Origin: Pseudalkalibacillus decolorationis
GTDB lineage: Bacteria; Bacillota; Bacilli; Bacillales; Fictibacillaceae
Direction: 5' to 3'
NCBI RefSeq assembly: GCF_024609785.1
Contig: NZ_JANHJQ010000002.1
Coordinates: 62,001-126,000, forward strand
Length of the DNA stretch: 64,000 nt
The notes under the pieces are model-generated. The model saw only the letters and a list, made by a program, of their open reading frames with translations. It was not told where the DNA came from and ran no database searches. The stretch's first letter is position 1, and each line of letters opens with the position of its first letter. Positions 24,679-34,368 of the stretch are shown here, piece after piece. A program made the position numbers and the translations under genes.

Positions 24679-26163
24679 TTATTTTATACTGTCATTATCA
24701 TTCGACCTTTGATGGTCTTTTATTACATTTACAAATTCTAAGGCTTTTTGGTGATTTGGTTTTGTAAATAAACTTACTCCTGCAAATAATACGGTTGAAA
24801 CAAACAGCCCCCATATCCCCGAGGCTAATCCGAGCGGCTTTGATCCGGTAAACTCTAATATTAAAACTAGAAAACCGGCTGTTATTACACTTATTAAGAC
24901 TCCTGTAGAGGTACCTCTTTTCCAAAAAAATGCTCCAAAAATAGCTGGGACAGTTACGATTAAGCCGGCTGATGAGGCAACTGACAGAACGGCAATCAAA
25001 TCAAGGTTCAATTGCGCAAAGCCAAGTGCCAAAACCGCAATCACCGGAATAACAATTTTACCAATTAAGAGTTGTTTCTTGTCATCTGGTCGATGTTTCA
25101 TATTCCCATACACATCTCTTGCAAATAGTGAAGACAACGTTAACATAATCGAATCGATTGTGGAAACTGCAGCTGCTAGTATACCTATCATTACAATCGC
25201 GCCGAGAACCGGAGGAACGAGGTTCGACGACAATAAACGAGGTGTCGCAAGGTCTGCAGTTGGAAGATCGGGAAACATAATTAATGCGGAAAATCCCCAT
25301 AGTACTGAGACGATTGTGTAAATAAAACCGAAAATCAGAAATCCTAACAGCATTCTTCGTAAGCTTTTTAATGAAGAAGGCATAAACATGCGCTGGCTGA
25401 CCTGTGGATTCGATATACTAAAGAAGAACCAGGGTAACGTGAGCCCTAAAAAAGTTAGAAAGTTAAAATAACCGTTTCCAGGTACGCTTAACTTATTTGA
25501 ATGATTCGTTTCTAACGTATGAAAAAACTCCCCGAAGCCACCTAGTCCATTAATAATCAATAACACGACAATCGTTGAAGTAATCACCATAATAATAGCT
25601 TGTAAAGAGTCCGTCCACATAACTGAACGAATCCCTGCTATGAATGAAAATATTATCGCCAGAACTGTCGCAATTATAACGCCTGTCGAAAAAGATATCG
25701 CTTGATTGGTCATCCCTTGTAAAAGGTAACCGACACCAACCAACTGTACGGCACTGTATGGGATTAGAAACAGACAGCTCGCGCTTGAAATGACAACAGC
25801 TACCCCTCGGTTTCCATACCGATCAGCGAGCATTTCTGAAGGAGTTACATACCCGTATTTTTTCCCAACCAACCAGTAACGCGGGCCAAAAATCGCAACG
25901 AGGGAAACTCCTATAAAATAAACTACCTCAAATCCTAGAGCCCCGACTCCCCCTTTATATGTCAATCCGGCGAGTCCAACCATCATGAACGCACTATATG
26001 TTGTCGCGCTGTAGCTTAACGCTGAAACAAATCCGTTCATTCCCCGGTTTCCTAAAAAGTAGCCCGTCATATCAGACATATTTCCACTTCTTGATAAATA
26101 AGCAATAATTAATGACAAAAAAACATAGACCGCCAGTCCTAACCATACTAACATCGTGTCCAT
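24679..26163 (-). CDS. Sodium:solute symporter (SSS family)
   Basis: 494 residues from ATG 26163 (GGGAGAAGT ahead of it). Multi-span SSSF carrier of the PutP/PanF type: YFLGNRGMNGFVSALSYSATTYSAFMMVGLAGLTYKGGVGALGFEV (family motif around the first helices), RYGNRGVAVV, and the Na+-binding region AIVMIGILAAAVSTIDSIMLTLSSLFARDVY. Preceded on the same strand, with 1 bp between, by a 60-residue membrane protein, the arrangement seen when a symporter has a dedicated small partner. The substrate (organic acid, pantothenate-like or sugar-like) cannot be told. Confidence 0.88.
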   Translation of the reverse strand: MDTMLVWLGLAVYVFLSLIIAYLSRSGNMSDMTGYFLGNRGMNGFVSALSYSATTYSAFMMVGLAGLTYKGGVGALGFEVVYFIGVSLVAIFGPRYWLVGKKYGYVTPSEMLADRYGNRGVAVVISSASCLFLIPYSAVQLVGVGYLLQGMTNQAISFSTGVIIATVLAIIFSFIAGIRSVMWTDSLQAIIMVITSTIVVLLIINGLGGFGEFFHTLETNHSNKLSVPGNGYFNFLTFLGLTLPWFFFSISNPQVSQRMFMPSSLKSLRRMLLGFLIFGFIYTIVSVLWGFSALIMFPDLPTADLATPRLLSSNLVPPVLGAIVMIGILAAAVSTIDSIMLTLSSLFARDVYGNMKHRPDDKKQLLIGKIVIPVIAVLALGFAQLNLDLIAVLSVASSAGLIVTVPAIFGAFFWKRGTSTGVLISVITAGFLVLILEFTGSKPLGLASGIWGLFVSTVLFAGVSLFTKPNHQKALEFVNVIKDHQRSNDNDSIK

Positions 26164-26164
26164 A

Positions 26165-26347
26165 CTACTTCTCCCAACCCTTTGTGATAGCCCAATTTGC
26201 GAAAATTGCAAGCAGAGCAATGATTCCCCATAATAAAAAACTTCCATACCACATCTTTACCTCTGTAAGAATTGTATAAGGCAGAATATACGCCAGTAAG
26301 ATTAAAAAAACTATAAAGGAAACCCCTAAAAAAGTACTTCGTTTCAC
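26165..26347 (-). CDS. Small two-helix membrane protein, probable symporter partner
   Basis: 60 residues: basic start MKRSTFLGVSF, two hydrophobic helices (about 8-28 and 35-55) and a short tail ITKGWEK. Comparable in size and placement to the small YhdT/DUF997- or DUF3311-type proteins encoded directly upstream of SSS symporters. Its stop is 1 bp before the symporter start, so translation is coupled. Family assignment by context and layout only. Confidence 0.7.
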   Translation of the reverse strand: MKRSTFLGVSFIVFLILLAYILPYTILTEVKMWYGSFLLWGIIALLAIFANWAITKGWEK

Positions 26348-26607
26348 TACTAACTAACCTCCATATTTTCTAATATATAATACCAACACTTCAATTGTTT
26401 TCTTTTCCAAGTTTGTTTACATGATTTCATTATACATATGAAAATTCATGTGTAAAGACATGTGATAACTACTAATTTAGCACACATCAAAAAATACTTT
26501 CGATTATGTATCTTTACCTAATAAACTAACGAAAAAAAGAGATTTCTCCAGGTGTACAAGAAATCAACTTTTTTAAATGATAATAAATTGTATAGTATTG
26601 CTTGGCA

Positions 26608-27537
26608 CTAGGATGACGTCCATTCCCCGCCATTAACATGAAGTGTTTGCCCGGTTACAAAACGTGAGTCATCAGAGGCTAGATAAACATAGGTAGGTGC
26701 AAGTTCAAATGGCTGCCCTTGACGCTCCATTGGATTATCTACTTGTGTAACTTGGTCTGCAGAGAAACTTGCGGGGATCAGAGGCGTCCAAACTCGTCCG
26801 GGGGCAACAGCGTTTACTCGGATGCCTTGGTCTACTACATTGTTAGCCAACGCACGGGTGAAACCGACGATAGCCCCTTTAGTTGCTGTGTAATCTATCA
26901 ATTGTTTATTCCCTACATATGTCACAACGGAGGCTGTATTAATAATGGAACTGCCTGCTTTTAAGTACGGAAGGGCTGCTCGGGTTGTGTAGAAATGAGA
27001 ATAGATGTTGACCTTAAAGGTATCATCGAACTGCTCATCAGTAATGTCAAGCAAGCTTAATTGCTGAAACTGGATCCCGACATGGTTACAAAGAATATGG
27101 AGTTGCTCAAATGTTTGGATGGTTTGTTCCACGATATCAATACATTGCTGTTTTTCTCTTAAGTCACCTGGCAATAATAAACAACGCTGTCCAAGTTCTT
27201 CAATTCTCGTCTTGGTTCGGTTCGCATCTTCATGTTCATCTAAATACGCAATGGCGACATCCGCACCTTCTTTAGCAAATGCGATCGCCGTTGCTGCACC
27301 AATCCCACTATCACCGCCCGTGATAAGTGCGACCTTTTCTGTTAGTTTCCCGCTTCCTCTATAGTTCGGGTTTTCAATGATCGGCATCGGAACCATCCAT
27401 TTTTCTACACCAGGCTGACGGAATTGGCGTTGTTCAGGTACAGTGATTGGAATCTCTTGATAGCGCGTTATTTTTCCGTCATTGGGATACATAGGATAAT
27501 TTTGATCAGCTGGCTTTTTTTGATTTACCTGCGACAT
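26608..27537 (-). CDS. Short-chain dehydrogenase/reductase, general-stress type
   Basis: 309 residues with the ~45-residue Pro/Gln-rich N-terminal extension ([44 protein letters not shown]) of the YdaD/GSP39-like group. NAD(P) motif TGGDSGIG, catalytic Tyr/Lys in YTATKGA, Ser in [11 protein letters not shown], and the C-terminal [14 protein letters not shown]. The NNAG-type motif is replaced by CNHVG. B. subtilis relatives are sigma-B general stress proteins; substrate unknown. ATG follows GGAGGTTATCC. Stands alone. The 260 bp upstream of the symporter partner (26348-26607) show no gene. Confidence 0.87.
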   Translation of the reverse strand: MSQVNQKKPADQNYPMYPNDGKITRYQEIPITVPEQRQFRQPGVEKWMVPMPIIENPNYRGSGKLTEKVALITGGDSGIGAATAIAFAKEGADVAIAYLDEHEDANRTKTRIEELGQRCLLLPGDLREKQQCIDIVEQTIQTFEQLHILCNHVGIQFQQLSLLDITDEQFDDTFKVNIYSHFYTTRAALPYLKAGSSIINTASVVTYVGNKQLIDYTATKGAIVGFTRALANNVVDQGIRVNAVAPGRVWTPLIPASFSADQVTQVDNPMERQGQPFELAPTYVYLASDDSRFVTGQTLHVNGGEWTSS

Positions 27538-27697
27538 GGATAACCTCCTAGAAAGAGAATATTTGGTTTACTTTATGTTAATTAGGCTAATATCGTGCAA
27601 ATTCATAATTATCAATGAAACACCATGATTGGTACGTGCTCCTTGCTGTTGCGGTTGAATAAACTAAAGGAGAAAAAGGCCCTAAGGAGGTTTCTAT

Positions 27698-27868
27698 ATG
27701 AAATATTATTTTAATCAAGAAGTCAAATTGCTGTTGATCAATCATTCTAATGAAAAAGTAGAGATGTTATATGATTCTAATCCAAATACGTTGAAAATGC
27801 CCAAAATAGGACCCCGACCACCTTATTACTGTAATCCACGATACGAGCAGTATTATCCTATTATTTAG
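27698..27868 (+). CDS. Small uncharacterised protein (56 residues)
   Basis: ATG 27698 follows the near-perfect ribosome site AAGGAGG at 7 bp. MKYYFNQEVKLLLINHSNEKVEMLYDSNPNTLKMPKIGPRPPYYCNPRYEQYYPII: a beta-rich first half and a Pro/Tyr-rich tail, no membrane segment. I do not recognise the family. The excellent translation start supports coding. No gene is visible in the 27869-28125 gap. Confidence 0.6.
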   Translation: MKYYFNQEVKLLLINHSNEKVEMLYDSNPNTLKMPKIGPRPPYYCNPRYEQYYPII

Positions 27869-28125
27869 TTGGACTCAGGTATACTCTCATCTGCCTCAAA
27901 AAATCCAGAAATATAACTTAACGTGCTCTAAAAAACGAGTTCTACAGCCTAAATGTTGTGAAGTAGAATAAAAACCATAAGGGAGTCAGCGTTTGTACAC
28001 ATGTTGGTATTTTAGGAAATAAATACCAAATATGAATAGTATCTTATTTTCCAAGGGAACATAGTTTTGTATCTACGTTAATAATGAATCAAAATTCAAA
28101 AATTCTTTAATGGAGATGAAGATAA

Positions 28126-28695
28126 TTGGAATTTTGCCCCTCTATTTGGTCAGAAGAAACAGCTCCTAAAAGCATGAGCGATTGTAGAGAGTGTGGACTT
28201 TATCGTCATGGTTCCAGGATGGTCTGGGGTGAAGGTAATCCTAATGCCCCTATCATGATTATTCTTGATAACCCAGGTGCAAGAGAAGGTCGAGACAAAA
28301 CCCCATTTGTTTGTGGGACAAGACAAACAATGCAACATACTGCCTTTAGGGTTGGTTTGACTTCAGACGATTTATACGTAACTTACATATTAAAACGAAA
28401 GCCTACACGGTCTTATAATAAAGACCATGTACGCAAAATCTGTATAGAACACCTTTACGAACAACTAGTAGTAAAGCAACCTAAACTTATACTCTGCTTA
28501 GGAAATGTAGCTGTACAAGCATTTTTCCAGAATGATGAAGTCGATGTAAAAACGTTACGTGGCTCTTGGCATGAAGTCAATGGGTTCAAAACAGCAGTCT
28601 CTTACCATCCTCTTGCGGTTAGGCGCCGTCCCAACTTACAATCTTTGTTTATAGAAGATTGGTCCTTGGTCACTCAACAATATTTTGGAATTTAA
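28126..28695 (+). CDS. Uracil-DNA glycosylase-superfamily protein
   Basis: 189 residues from TTG 28126, with GGAGATG 7 bp ahead. Resembles family 4 UDGs: CRECGLYRHGSRMVWGEGNPNAPIMIILDNPGAREGRDKTPFVCGTRQTM (motif A region, 'GE.PG..E...G.PFVG'), LKRKPTRSYNKDH, then QPKLILCLGNVAVQAFF and the C-terminal SYHPLAVRRRP (motif B 'HPs'). The usual GEAPG is LDNPG and PFVG is PFVC, so activity may differ from canonical uracil excision. CxxC at residues 20-23 could be part of an iron-sulfur site. Single gene, convergent with yfhO. Confidence 0.78.
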   Translation: MEFCPSIWSEETAPKSMSDCRECGLYRHGSRMVWGEGNPNAPIMIILDNPGAREGRDKTPFVCGTRQTMQHTAFRVGLTSDDLYVTYILKRKPTRSYNKDHVRKICIEHLYEQLVVKQPKLILCLGNVAVQAFFQNDEVDVKTLRGSWHEVNGFKTAVSYHPLAVRRRPNLQSLFIEDWSLVTQQYFGI

Positions 28696-28704
28696 ATCTT
28701 TGAA

Positions 28705-31299
28705 TTATCTACCTCTTCTACTACGACGAGGGTAACGCCAAAGCAATACAAGAGCTAGTACGCTACTTATAATTGTCAGAGCTAAGGAAATTCTGAAATA
28801 CGGTGGATAATAAACTAATTTAATCTCATTGATGCCCTCTTTTATCGGAAAACCTAGAAATGCATAATTCACTTTCTCTATCGATTGCTTTTCGTTGTTA
28901 ATTGTAACCTCCCAACCTTTTTCAAAAGGGATCGGCAACATCATATAACGATTTTTGCTCTGATTGTTATAGGTAATCGTAAGTTTATTATGAATCCAGT
29001 TTATACGAGCTGTTTGAGTAGCGTTTTTTTTCACCATTTTTAACGTGCGATAATTCTCTTCATACAATGCCAGATCTTTCAGAATGTATTTTCCTTTTGG
29101 GAGGCGGATTTTGATTTTATCCGCTTTTGGAACACGAATTGTCAGATCGTCAACATAGGTTTTGTAGATGGATTGATTGGACTTTCGAGATGTTCTATAG
29201 TCATTTACCCTTAACGTAAACCCTTGATCTATTGCTAAATTTTCAAGGTGAAAACTGACGTAATAATCTTTCGTATCCAACTTGGGTTCATTAATGACTA
29301 GATTGATCCCTCCCTTGCTTTTTGTGACAGTTAGCTTATTGTTTTTAAATGAGGCACCCGCCGTTTCAATGGTAGTCTCATTTAATATATTTGGCACATT
29401 AGGTATTTCACCGTTAGAAGTGTGTGTGTTTGGTACGATAACTCCTTTTAACATGGCATGTTCTTTTTCTAGAATTGAGGAGTTTTCCATCTCCTTTTCT
29501 GTAAAAACGTGATCGGTCATACGAACGAATGGGAGTAAATTTGAATTTTGATATACGACATAGTTTTTTGATTCTAGGATCTTTTTGAAGCCATACGGAA
29601 TATTAGCTGTATGTTTTTTTTCTGTCATCATATATTTTCCTTGGAACAGGCTATATAAGTTGGCACGCTTGCCAAGAGTAGCATACCGGCTTACACTTTC
29701 TCTTCCCATATCAATGTTCAAATCATGTAAGTAGAAAAAGAGCAGATTTTGGTTCAGAATACTTGAATAAGCACTCATACCGTTAAAGTCTTGAACGATG
29801 GGCGTATTATTCAGCCTACCAACCTTCCAATCAATCCGATAAAATGGATTAGATTCTCGATTTTTAATTTGCTTCAGTAATTGACGTTGTTCTTTTCCAT
29901 TGTATTTATCACTGACTAAATAACCTTTTGACACTTGATTAACTTCGCCTACTCCAGAAATAGCATATTGGAAAACATTCGCAAAAAGGATGAATGTCAG
30001 TAAAACTCCTCCATGTAATACAACATGCCAAGTCTTGTTTTGTTTCCAAATGAAACAGAAGAATAAAGTAAGTGTTGCAAATACCAAGATGAATATTAAG
30101 ATACTTGGCAAAGAAGTGATGCTCAATGTCTGATCCAATAAGCAAAAGGCAAGATAGGTCGTGATTACCCAAAGGCTGGATACCACGATTTCCTTTTTGT
30201 ATATACGGTTTAAATGAGTTAAACCTGTGGCTACAGCACCGCCTATCGTAAATGATAATAGGTATTCCCAGCGGTATTGAGGCGCAGAAAATCCATTAAA
30301 CGCGCTTGCCACCATCGGACTGAAATGAAGAAGAATAAAAAAGATGCTCATCGAAGTAAACAATTTAAAAGTTGGGAGTTTATAAAATGAAAATGTAAAC
30401 AAAAAAAGTAAAAAAAGGGTAGGTACTATAATATAAGGACTTGTAAATAAAATATTATCCGAATGAAAAATTGGAATTGGTTTATTATATGGTGGCCGAT
30501 GATTATTCAAAAAACCATAAACAGCGGGAATAAATGAAACTGCGCTAATCCCAAAACCGATTAGTCCACTGGTAACATATAATTTAAATTGTCTCCACCT
30601 GCTTGTTTCGTTCTCTTCCAATTGAATGAGCAATCGGAAAACAATATAAATTACAATGAAAATCAGATTGATATAAGCAAAATAAAAGTTATCAAATAGA
30701 GTCATCGCCACAGCGACAATCAACCATCCGAATCGTGCTTCACGGATGATTTTTTCTACGCCAAAAACAAGCAACGGTATCCAGAGCATCGCATCCGCAA
30801 AAAACTCCCAATACGTGACATGACGGAAATACATAACCGATAATCCGTACACGCTAGCCCCTGTAAACGCAGCTAACCAGTTACTCTTCATATATCGAAA
30901 AACAATTGTTGTCATAAAAATAATGAGTGTTAACCGGCCGATACTTATGAAAACTGCAGCCTTTGCCCAAAAAATAATATCTGCAGCACCAAGTAAATGA
31001 ACAGATTGAAATAAAAAGACAACAGCTGAAGTTAAAATGAAAATAAAAGAAGTAGAAAAGTAAAAAGCTAATTGACTATATGTTCCTCCCCCCAACCCAA
31101 ATTGGTAAGAGTAAAAAAGGTTACCTTTTGTATATTGCTCGTAAAGGAGTTTTTTAAATGTAACCATCTGTTGTAACCCATCATTTGGTCCAACCATGTA
31201 ATGGTCCTGTGTCCACTCTTTCAAAAAGAATAGATGGGCAAGAACAGCAAGAACAACGCTACAGAATAAAAGAATGGAAAGGTTATGCTTTTTTCGCAT
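28705..31299 (-). CDS. yfhO: YfhO-family membrane glycosyltransferase
   Basis: 864 residues: N-terminal ~450 residues with a dozen or more membrane helices and the GT-C-like first loop (KEWTQDHYMVGPNDGLQQMVTFKKLLYEQYTKGNLFYSYQFGLGGG), then a large extracytoplasmic domain and a final helix plus basic tail (RYPRRSRRGR). In B. subtilis YfhO uses the undecaprenyl-linked sugar made by CsbB to decorate lipoteichoic acid. Downstream of csbB and gtrA on one transcript, 12 bp after gtrA. Assignment by length, topology and this neighbourhood. Confidence 0.85.
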   Translation of the reverse strand: MRKKHNLSILLFCSVVLAVLAHLFFLKEWTQDHYMVGPNDGLQQMVTFKKLLYEQYTKGNLFYSYQFGLGGGTYSQLAFYFSTSFIFILTSAVVFLFQSVHLLGAADIIFWAKAAVFISIGRLTLIIFMTTIVFRYMKSNWLAAFTGASVYGLSVMYFRHVTYWEFFADAMLWIPLLVFGVEKIIREARFGWLIVAVAMTLFDNFYFAYINLIFIVIYIVFRLLIQLEENETSRWRQFKLYVTSGLIGFGISAVSFIPAVYGFLNNHRPPYNKPIPIFHSDNILFTSPYIIVPTLFLLFLFTFSFYKLPTFKLFTSMSIFFILLHFSPMVASAFNGFSAPQYRWEYLLSFTIGGAVATGLTHLNRIYKKEIVVSSLWVITTYLAFCLLDQTLSITSLPSILIFILVFATLTLFFCFIWKQNKTWHVVLHGGVLLTFILFANVFQYAISGVGEVNQVSKGYLVSDKYNGKEQRQLLKQIKNRESNPFYRIDWKVGRLNNTPIVQDFNGMSAYSSILNQNLLFFYLHDLNIDMGRESVSRYATLGKRANLYSLFQGKYMMTEKKHTANIPYGFKKILESKNYVVYQNSNLLPFVRMTDHVFTEKEMENSSILEKEHAMLKGVIVPNTHTSNGEIPNVPNILNETTIETAGASFKNNKLTVTKSKGGINLVINEPKLDTKDYYVSFHLENLAIDQGFTLRVNDYRTSRKSNQSIYKTYVDDLTIRVPKADKIKIRLPKGKYILKDLALYEENYRTLKMVKKNATQTARINWIHNKLTITYNNQSKNRYMMLPIPFEKGWEVTINNEKQSIEKVNYAFLGFPIKEGINEIKLVYYPPYFRISLALTIISSVLALVLLWRYPRRSRRGR

Positions 31300-31311
31300 A
31301 TAAAATCCCCG

Positions 31312-31686
31312 TTATTTTTTTAAGATTTTCCCCGTTATAATAAAAGTAAGAGGAACTGTAATGAAAATGGACAAGATTGGAGCAATTGTACTATCAATTC
31401 GGAAATGCTCAACAAACAAATAAACAAAAAAGGATGATACTGCTATATTAAAGAGCTGTGTTAACGGAAATTGTAAAAATTTTGATAACGTCGGTCTCAC
31501 TTTAAACGTAAAATAAGAATTTAAGAAAAAGGAAATGATTAAGCTGATTAAAAAACCGATGATATGAGCTACCATATAATTGATCTCTAAAATTTCATGT
31601 AAAAGTAAATAGGTAATGTAATAATTAATCGTATTAATGATCCCCACTACGATAAATCTTATAAATTCTTGACTGATTACCTTCAT
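31312..31686 (-). CDS. GtrA-family flippase-like membrane protein
   Basis: About 124 residues from ATG 31686, which has GGAG 8 bp upstream. Four hydrophobic helices; starts MKVISQEFIRFIVVGIINTINYYITYLLL, the GtrA signature ('F..VG..nt..n......L'). GtrA/GtcA proteins are thought to flip undecaprenyl-phosphate-linked sugars across the membrane. Its 5' end overlaps the end of the csbB-like gene by about 53 bp, and yfhO follows closely, making the standard three-part system. Confidence 0.85.
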   Translation of the reverse strand: MKVISQEFIRFIVVGIINTINYYITYLLLHEILEINYMVAHIIGFLISLIISFFLNSYFTFKVRPTLSKFLQFPLTQLFNIAVSSFFVYLFVEHFRIDSTIAPILSIFITVPLTFIITGKILKK

Positions 31687-32626
31687 AACTTTCTCCACTT
31701 TTTATATTTGTTTCCTGAATAAGATAATGAGGACGTCGTTTGGTTTCATAATAAATCCTCCCGATATATTCACCAATGACACCTAAGCTGAGTAGCTGAA
31801 CGCCACCAAGGAAAAGAACCGCAGAAATCGTTGTAAAGTAACCGGGTTCAACAATACCGTTTCTTATTATTAGAACCAAGTTGATGAAAATATAAACGAT
31901 AGAGAGTAATAAAATAAGAGCCCCCGTGTAAAAGCATATTCTGAGGGGTCTATTATTAAAAGAAATGACACCATCTATTCCATAATTCAATAATTTAGAA
32001 AACGACCATTTGGTCTTTCCATTTTGCCGAGCGACATTATCATAATAAATGATTTTTTGATTTAAACCGATCCATGAAAAGAGTCCTTTTGAAAAACGAT
32101 TGCCTTCATTTAACAATAAAAGCGCATCAACAGCTTTACGATTTAAAAGTCTAAAATCACCAACACCATCTCTTAAATCCACATCAACAACTTTATTGAT
32201 GAAACAGTAGTACAGAGATGAAAGAAATGAACGAAGTCGATTATCCCCTTTTCGATTTCGCTGGGCAATGACTTGGTGATACCCTTCTTCGTATCCTTTG
32301 ATAAACGGTTTTATTAAAGTACAAGGATGCTGTAAATCAGCGTCCATGACAATCACAGCTTCACCTTTAACATGTTGAAAACCTGCTAAAAGTGCCACTT
32401 CTTTTCCAAAATTTCTTGTGAAAGAAATATACTTTACTTTTGGATTGGATAACACCAGCTTTTTAATACGGAGTAACGTATCATCCGTACTTCCATCATT
32501 AATAAAAAGAATTTCATAATCATAATTAATGTCTGCAAATTCTTTGTCCAACGCTTTATAAATAAGTTCGATATTATTTGCTTCATTAAAAGAGGGAATA
32601 ATAATGGAAATGACACGGGATTTCAT
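31634..32626 (-). CDS. csbB: GT2 undecaprenyl-phosphate glycosyltransferase (CsbB-like)
   Basis: 330 residues. Catalytic GT2 domain: ISIIIPSFNEANNIELIYKAL, FINDGSTDDTL, YISFTRNFGKEVALLAGFQHVKGEAVIVMDADLQHPC (DxD), then KTKWSFSKLLNYGIDG and two C-terminal membrane helices. Makes polyprenyl-phosphate sugar at the inner face of the membrane, GlcNAc in B. subtilis CsbB. First gene of the csbB-gtrA-yfhO unit. Its C-terminal tail (ETNIKSGESYEGNQSRIYKIYRSGDH) reads through into gtrA. Confidence 0.87.
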   Translation of the reverse strand: MKSRVISIIIPSFNEANNIELIYKALDKEFADINYDYEILFINDGSTDDTLLRIKKLVLSNPKVKYISFTRNFGKEVALLAGFQHVKGEAVIVMDADLQHPCTLIKPFIKGYEEGYHQVIAQRNRKGDNRLRSFLSSLYYCFINKVVDVDLRDGVGDFRLLNRKAVDALLLLNEGNRFSKGLFSWIGLNQKIIYYDNVARQNGKTKWSFSKLLNYGIDGVISFNNRPLRICFYTGALILLLSIVYIFINLVLIIRNGIVEPGYFTTISAVLFLGGVQLLSLGVIGEYIGRIYYETKRRPHYLIQETNIKSGESYEGNQSRIYKIYRSGDH

Positions 32627-32784
32627 TAATGCACCTTCTTTTATTGGAATTGACCAGTAACAAAAGACCAGCTTTTATAGATTAGTTTGGACAAGATTTC
32701 TATATTTATTAGTTTATCGACAACTTCATATACATTTGTTCGCCACCTCTCTTATTAAGGAATAACAATGTTCTTTTCACACTA

Positions 32785-32838
32785 AAGAAGGGCTGACCCT
32801 TAAAGCCGGTTTTTACCGACTTATGGATCAGCCCCTTT
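32785..32838. repeat. GGGCTGACCC-type hairpin (terminator family copy 1)
   Basis: Imperfect palindrome AAAGAAGGGCTGACCC...GGATCAGCCCCTTT with an inner stem GCCGGTTTTTACCGAC. Sits 8 bp after the tgl stop codon and acts as a likely bidirectional terminator. Same family as 53101-53160, 57958-58013 and 62453-62513. Confidence 0.65.
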
Positions 32839-32845
32839 GTATAGA

Positions 32846-33703
32846 TCACCGATGGTATATCTTATTTAAATAGAACAAATATCGATCACATGAAATCGAA
32901 CTTTCGTTATGGTGGATTGCGATATGTTGAAGTTTATAAGCTCTATAACCTCGTAACAGCCTTGAAAATTTAGCCAAATGTTTAAATGACGGTCTTACGA
33001 CTAAATCTGTCAAATAGGCTGATTGAGTACTCCCTTGTTTTCTTTGTTTATTCAGAGCCTGGATCATTTGTTCCGCAGTTCTTATTCCTAGTCCATGTCC
33101 AAAATACGTACCATCTCCGAGAAAAACCGCATTTTCACCTCTCCACCAAGAAGTTTGCGGATTAAAGTCTGGATTAGTAAAATAGACAACATCTCCAGGT
33201 AAAAAGTGTTCTGTATAAATGGTGTGTATTCCGAGATCAGGATCGAAATTCCAGCTATATAAATAGATGTTTCGGAATAATTGATTAAAAAAATAGTCAC
33301 CTATACTGTTTAGGACTGCATGGTAATAAATAATCATCTTTGCCGTTGCACACTCAAACGCATATTGTGAACTATTCCTGTAAATGTCTTGAATCGCATC
33401 AGATGGTTTAACGTCACGACGCAGTTGGAATCCTCCGGCATCCGTCAAATGCCAGTATTCGTGATTGCAGCGTGATTGCTCAAACACTTCAAACTTGGCA
33501 TTACCTTGATACATAGCTCTTGCACTTAATATGATGTTTTTTCGTAACTTGACCTCAAACAATAATTCATTGATGGATTGATACGAATATATGACCGGAT
33601 TGCCTTGCATTCGATCAATAATCATACTTTCAATACTACCAGACGGCCACTCGCCATTTTGTTGAAAAGGAATCCCCGATAGTTGTATCATACTATACCT
33701 CAT
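32846..33703 (-). CDS. tgl: Spore-coat protein-glutamine gamma-glutamyltransferase
   Basis: 285 residues, the normal length of Bacillus Tgl. Catalytic cysteine C118 in SSQYAFECATAKMIIYYHAVL, then LPGDVVYFTNPDFNPQTSWWRGENAVFLGDGTYFGHGLGI with the Asn/His-region residues of this cysteine-protease-like fold. Forms epsilon-(gamma-glutamyl)lysine crosslinks between spore-coat proteins late in sporulation. Its presence marks an endospore former. Monocistronic, followed by the hairpin at 32785. Confidence 0.9.
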   Translation of the reverse strand: MRYSMIQLSGIPFQQNGEWPSGSIESMIIDRMQGNPVIYSYQSINELLFEVKLRKNIILSARAMYQGNAKFEVFEQSRCNHEYWHLTDAGGFQLRRDVKPSDAIQDIYRNSSQYAFECATAKMIIYYHAVLNSIGDYFFNQLFRNIYLYSWNFDPDLGIHTIYTEHFLPGDVVYFTNPDFNPQTSWWRGENAVFLGDGTYFGHGLGIRTAEQMIQALNKQRKQGSTQSAYLTDLVVRPSFKHLAKFSRLLRGYRAYKLQHIAIHHNESSISCDRYLFYLNKIYHR

Positions 33704-33789
33704 TCGAGTTTAAATTTCATTTGTATTATTACCTAGTGTATTCGAGCTTGGGTTTAATGTGTATGTAACAAATAAAAACAATCCCAAAC

Positions 33790-33822
33790 GGGTTTGACCA
33801 GATAACAAAAGTGGTCAAACCC
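33790..33822 (-). terminator. Terminator downstream of the 105-residue gene
   Basis: 11-bp arms GGGTTTGACCA (33790-33800) and TGGTCAAACCC (33812-33822) with an 11-nt loop; on the minus transcript it is followed by GTTTGGGATTGTTTTT. Serves the gene ending at 33933. Confidence 0.6.
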
Positions 33823-33932
33823 TTGATGTGTAAATAGTACATGAATCAATCCTTGTCAAAAAGGCAAAAGTTCGTCGGCCCCTTACATCATTTTAATTTA
33901 TAGTACATTCTTTAATCATAGGGATTCTCTTG

Positions 33933-34250
33933 TTAGTCAAAATCCTTTAACCAAATTTTATATTTTTCTTTTTCCTCTTCAGTTAATAGATTTAAATCTT
34001 TTTTGGCTTGAAATATGAGAAATTCATTATTCCATCCATCATAATTAAACTTAGACCAAATCTTTTGATTTAACTTATGAAATTCATGAATATGCTCTGT
34101 TAACTCATAGTACGGCAATTTTCCGTTATTCCACTTCTGAAAGTTTTCAAATAAAGGATCTAATGCATCTTCAGTTATTTTTTGATGATATAACTCCACA
34201 ATTTCTCTATCTCTTTTTCTTTCTTCTTTTGACTTTTTTCTTTGAATCAT
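33933..34250 (-). CDS. Uncharacterised 105-residue protein
   Basis: Basic start MIQRKKSKEERKRDREIVELYHQKITEDALDPLFENFQKWNNGKLPYYELTEHIHEFHKLNQKIWSKFN, then YDGWNNEFLIFQAKKDLNLLTEEEKEKYKIWLKDFD. Entirely helical in appearance, highly charged, no cysteines, no signal or membrane segment. The H-E-H-H pattern in the centre might bind metal but is not a known motif. Looks like a conserved Bacillaceae cytosolic protein; family not recognised. Confidence 0.65.
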   Translation of the reverse strand: MIQRKKSKEERKRDREIVELYHQKITEDALDPLFENFQKWNNGKLPYYELTEHIHEFHKLNQKIWSKFNYDGWNNEFLIFQAKKDLNLLTEEEKEKYKIWLKDFD

Positions 34251-34368
34251 ATGATCATTTTCACCCTCTAGCTTTTCAACGTATAAAAAAAAGTATATCG
34301 TACTATTTCAATTATAAAATTACAGATCGAGTTAATCGAGTTTCATCTTTAAAATAAAATGCGTTCAC

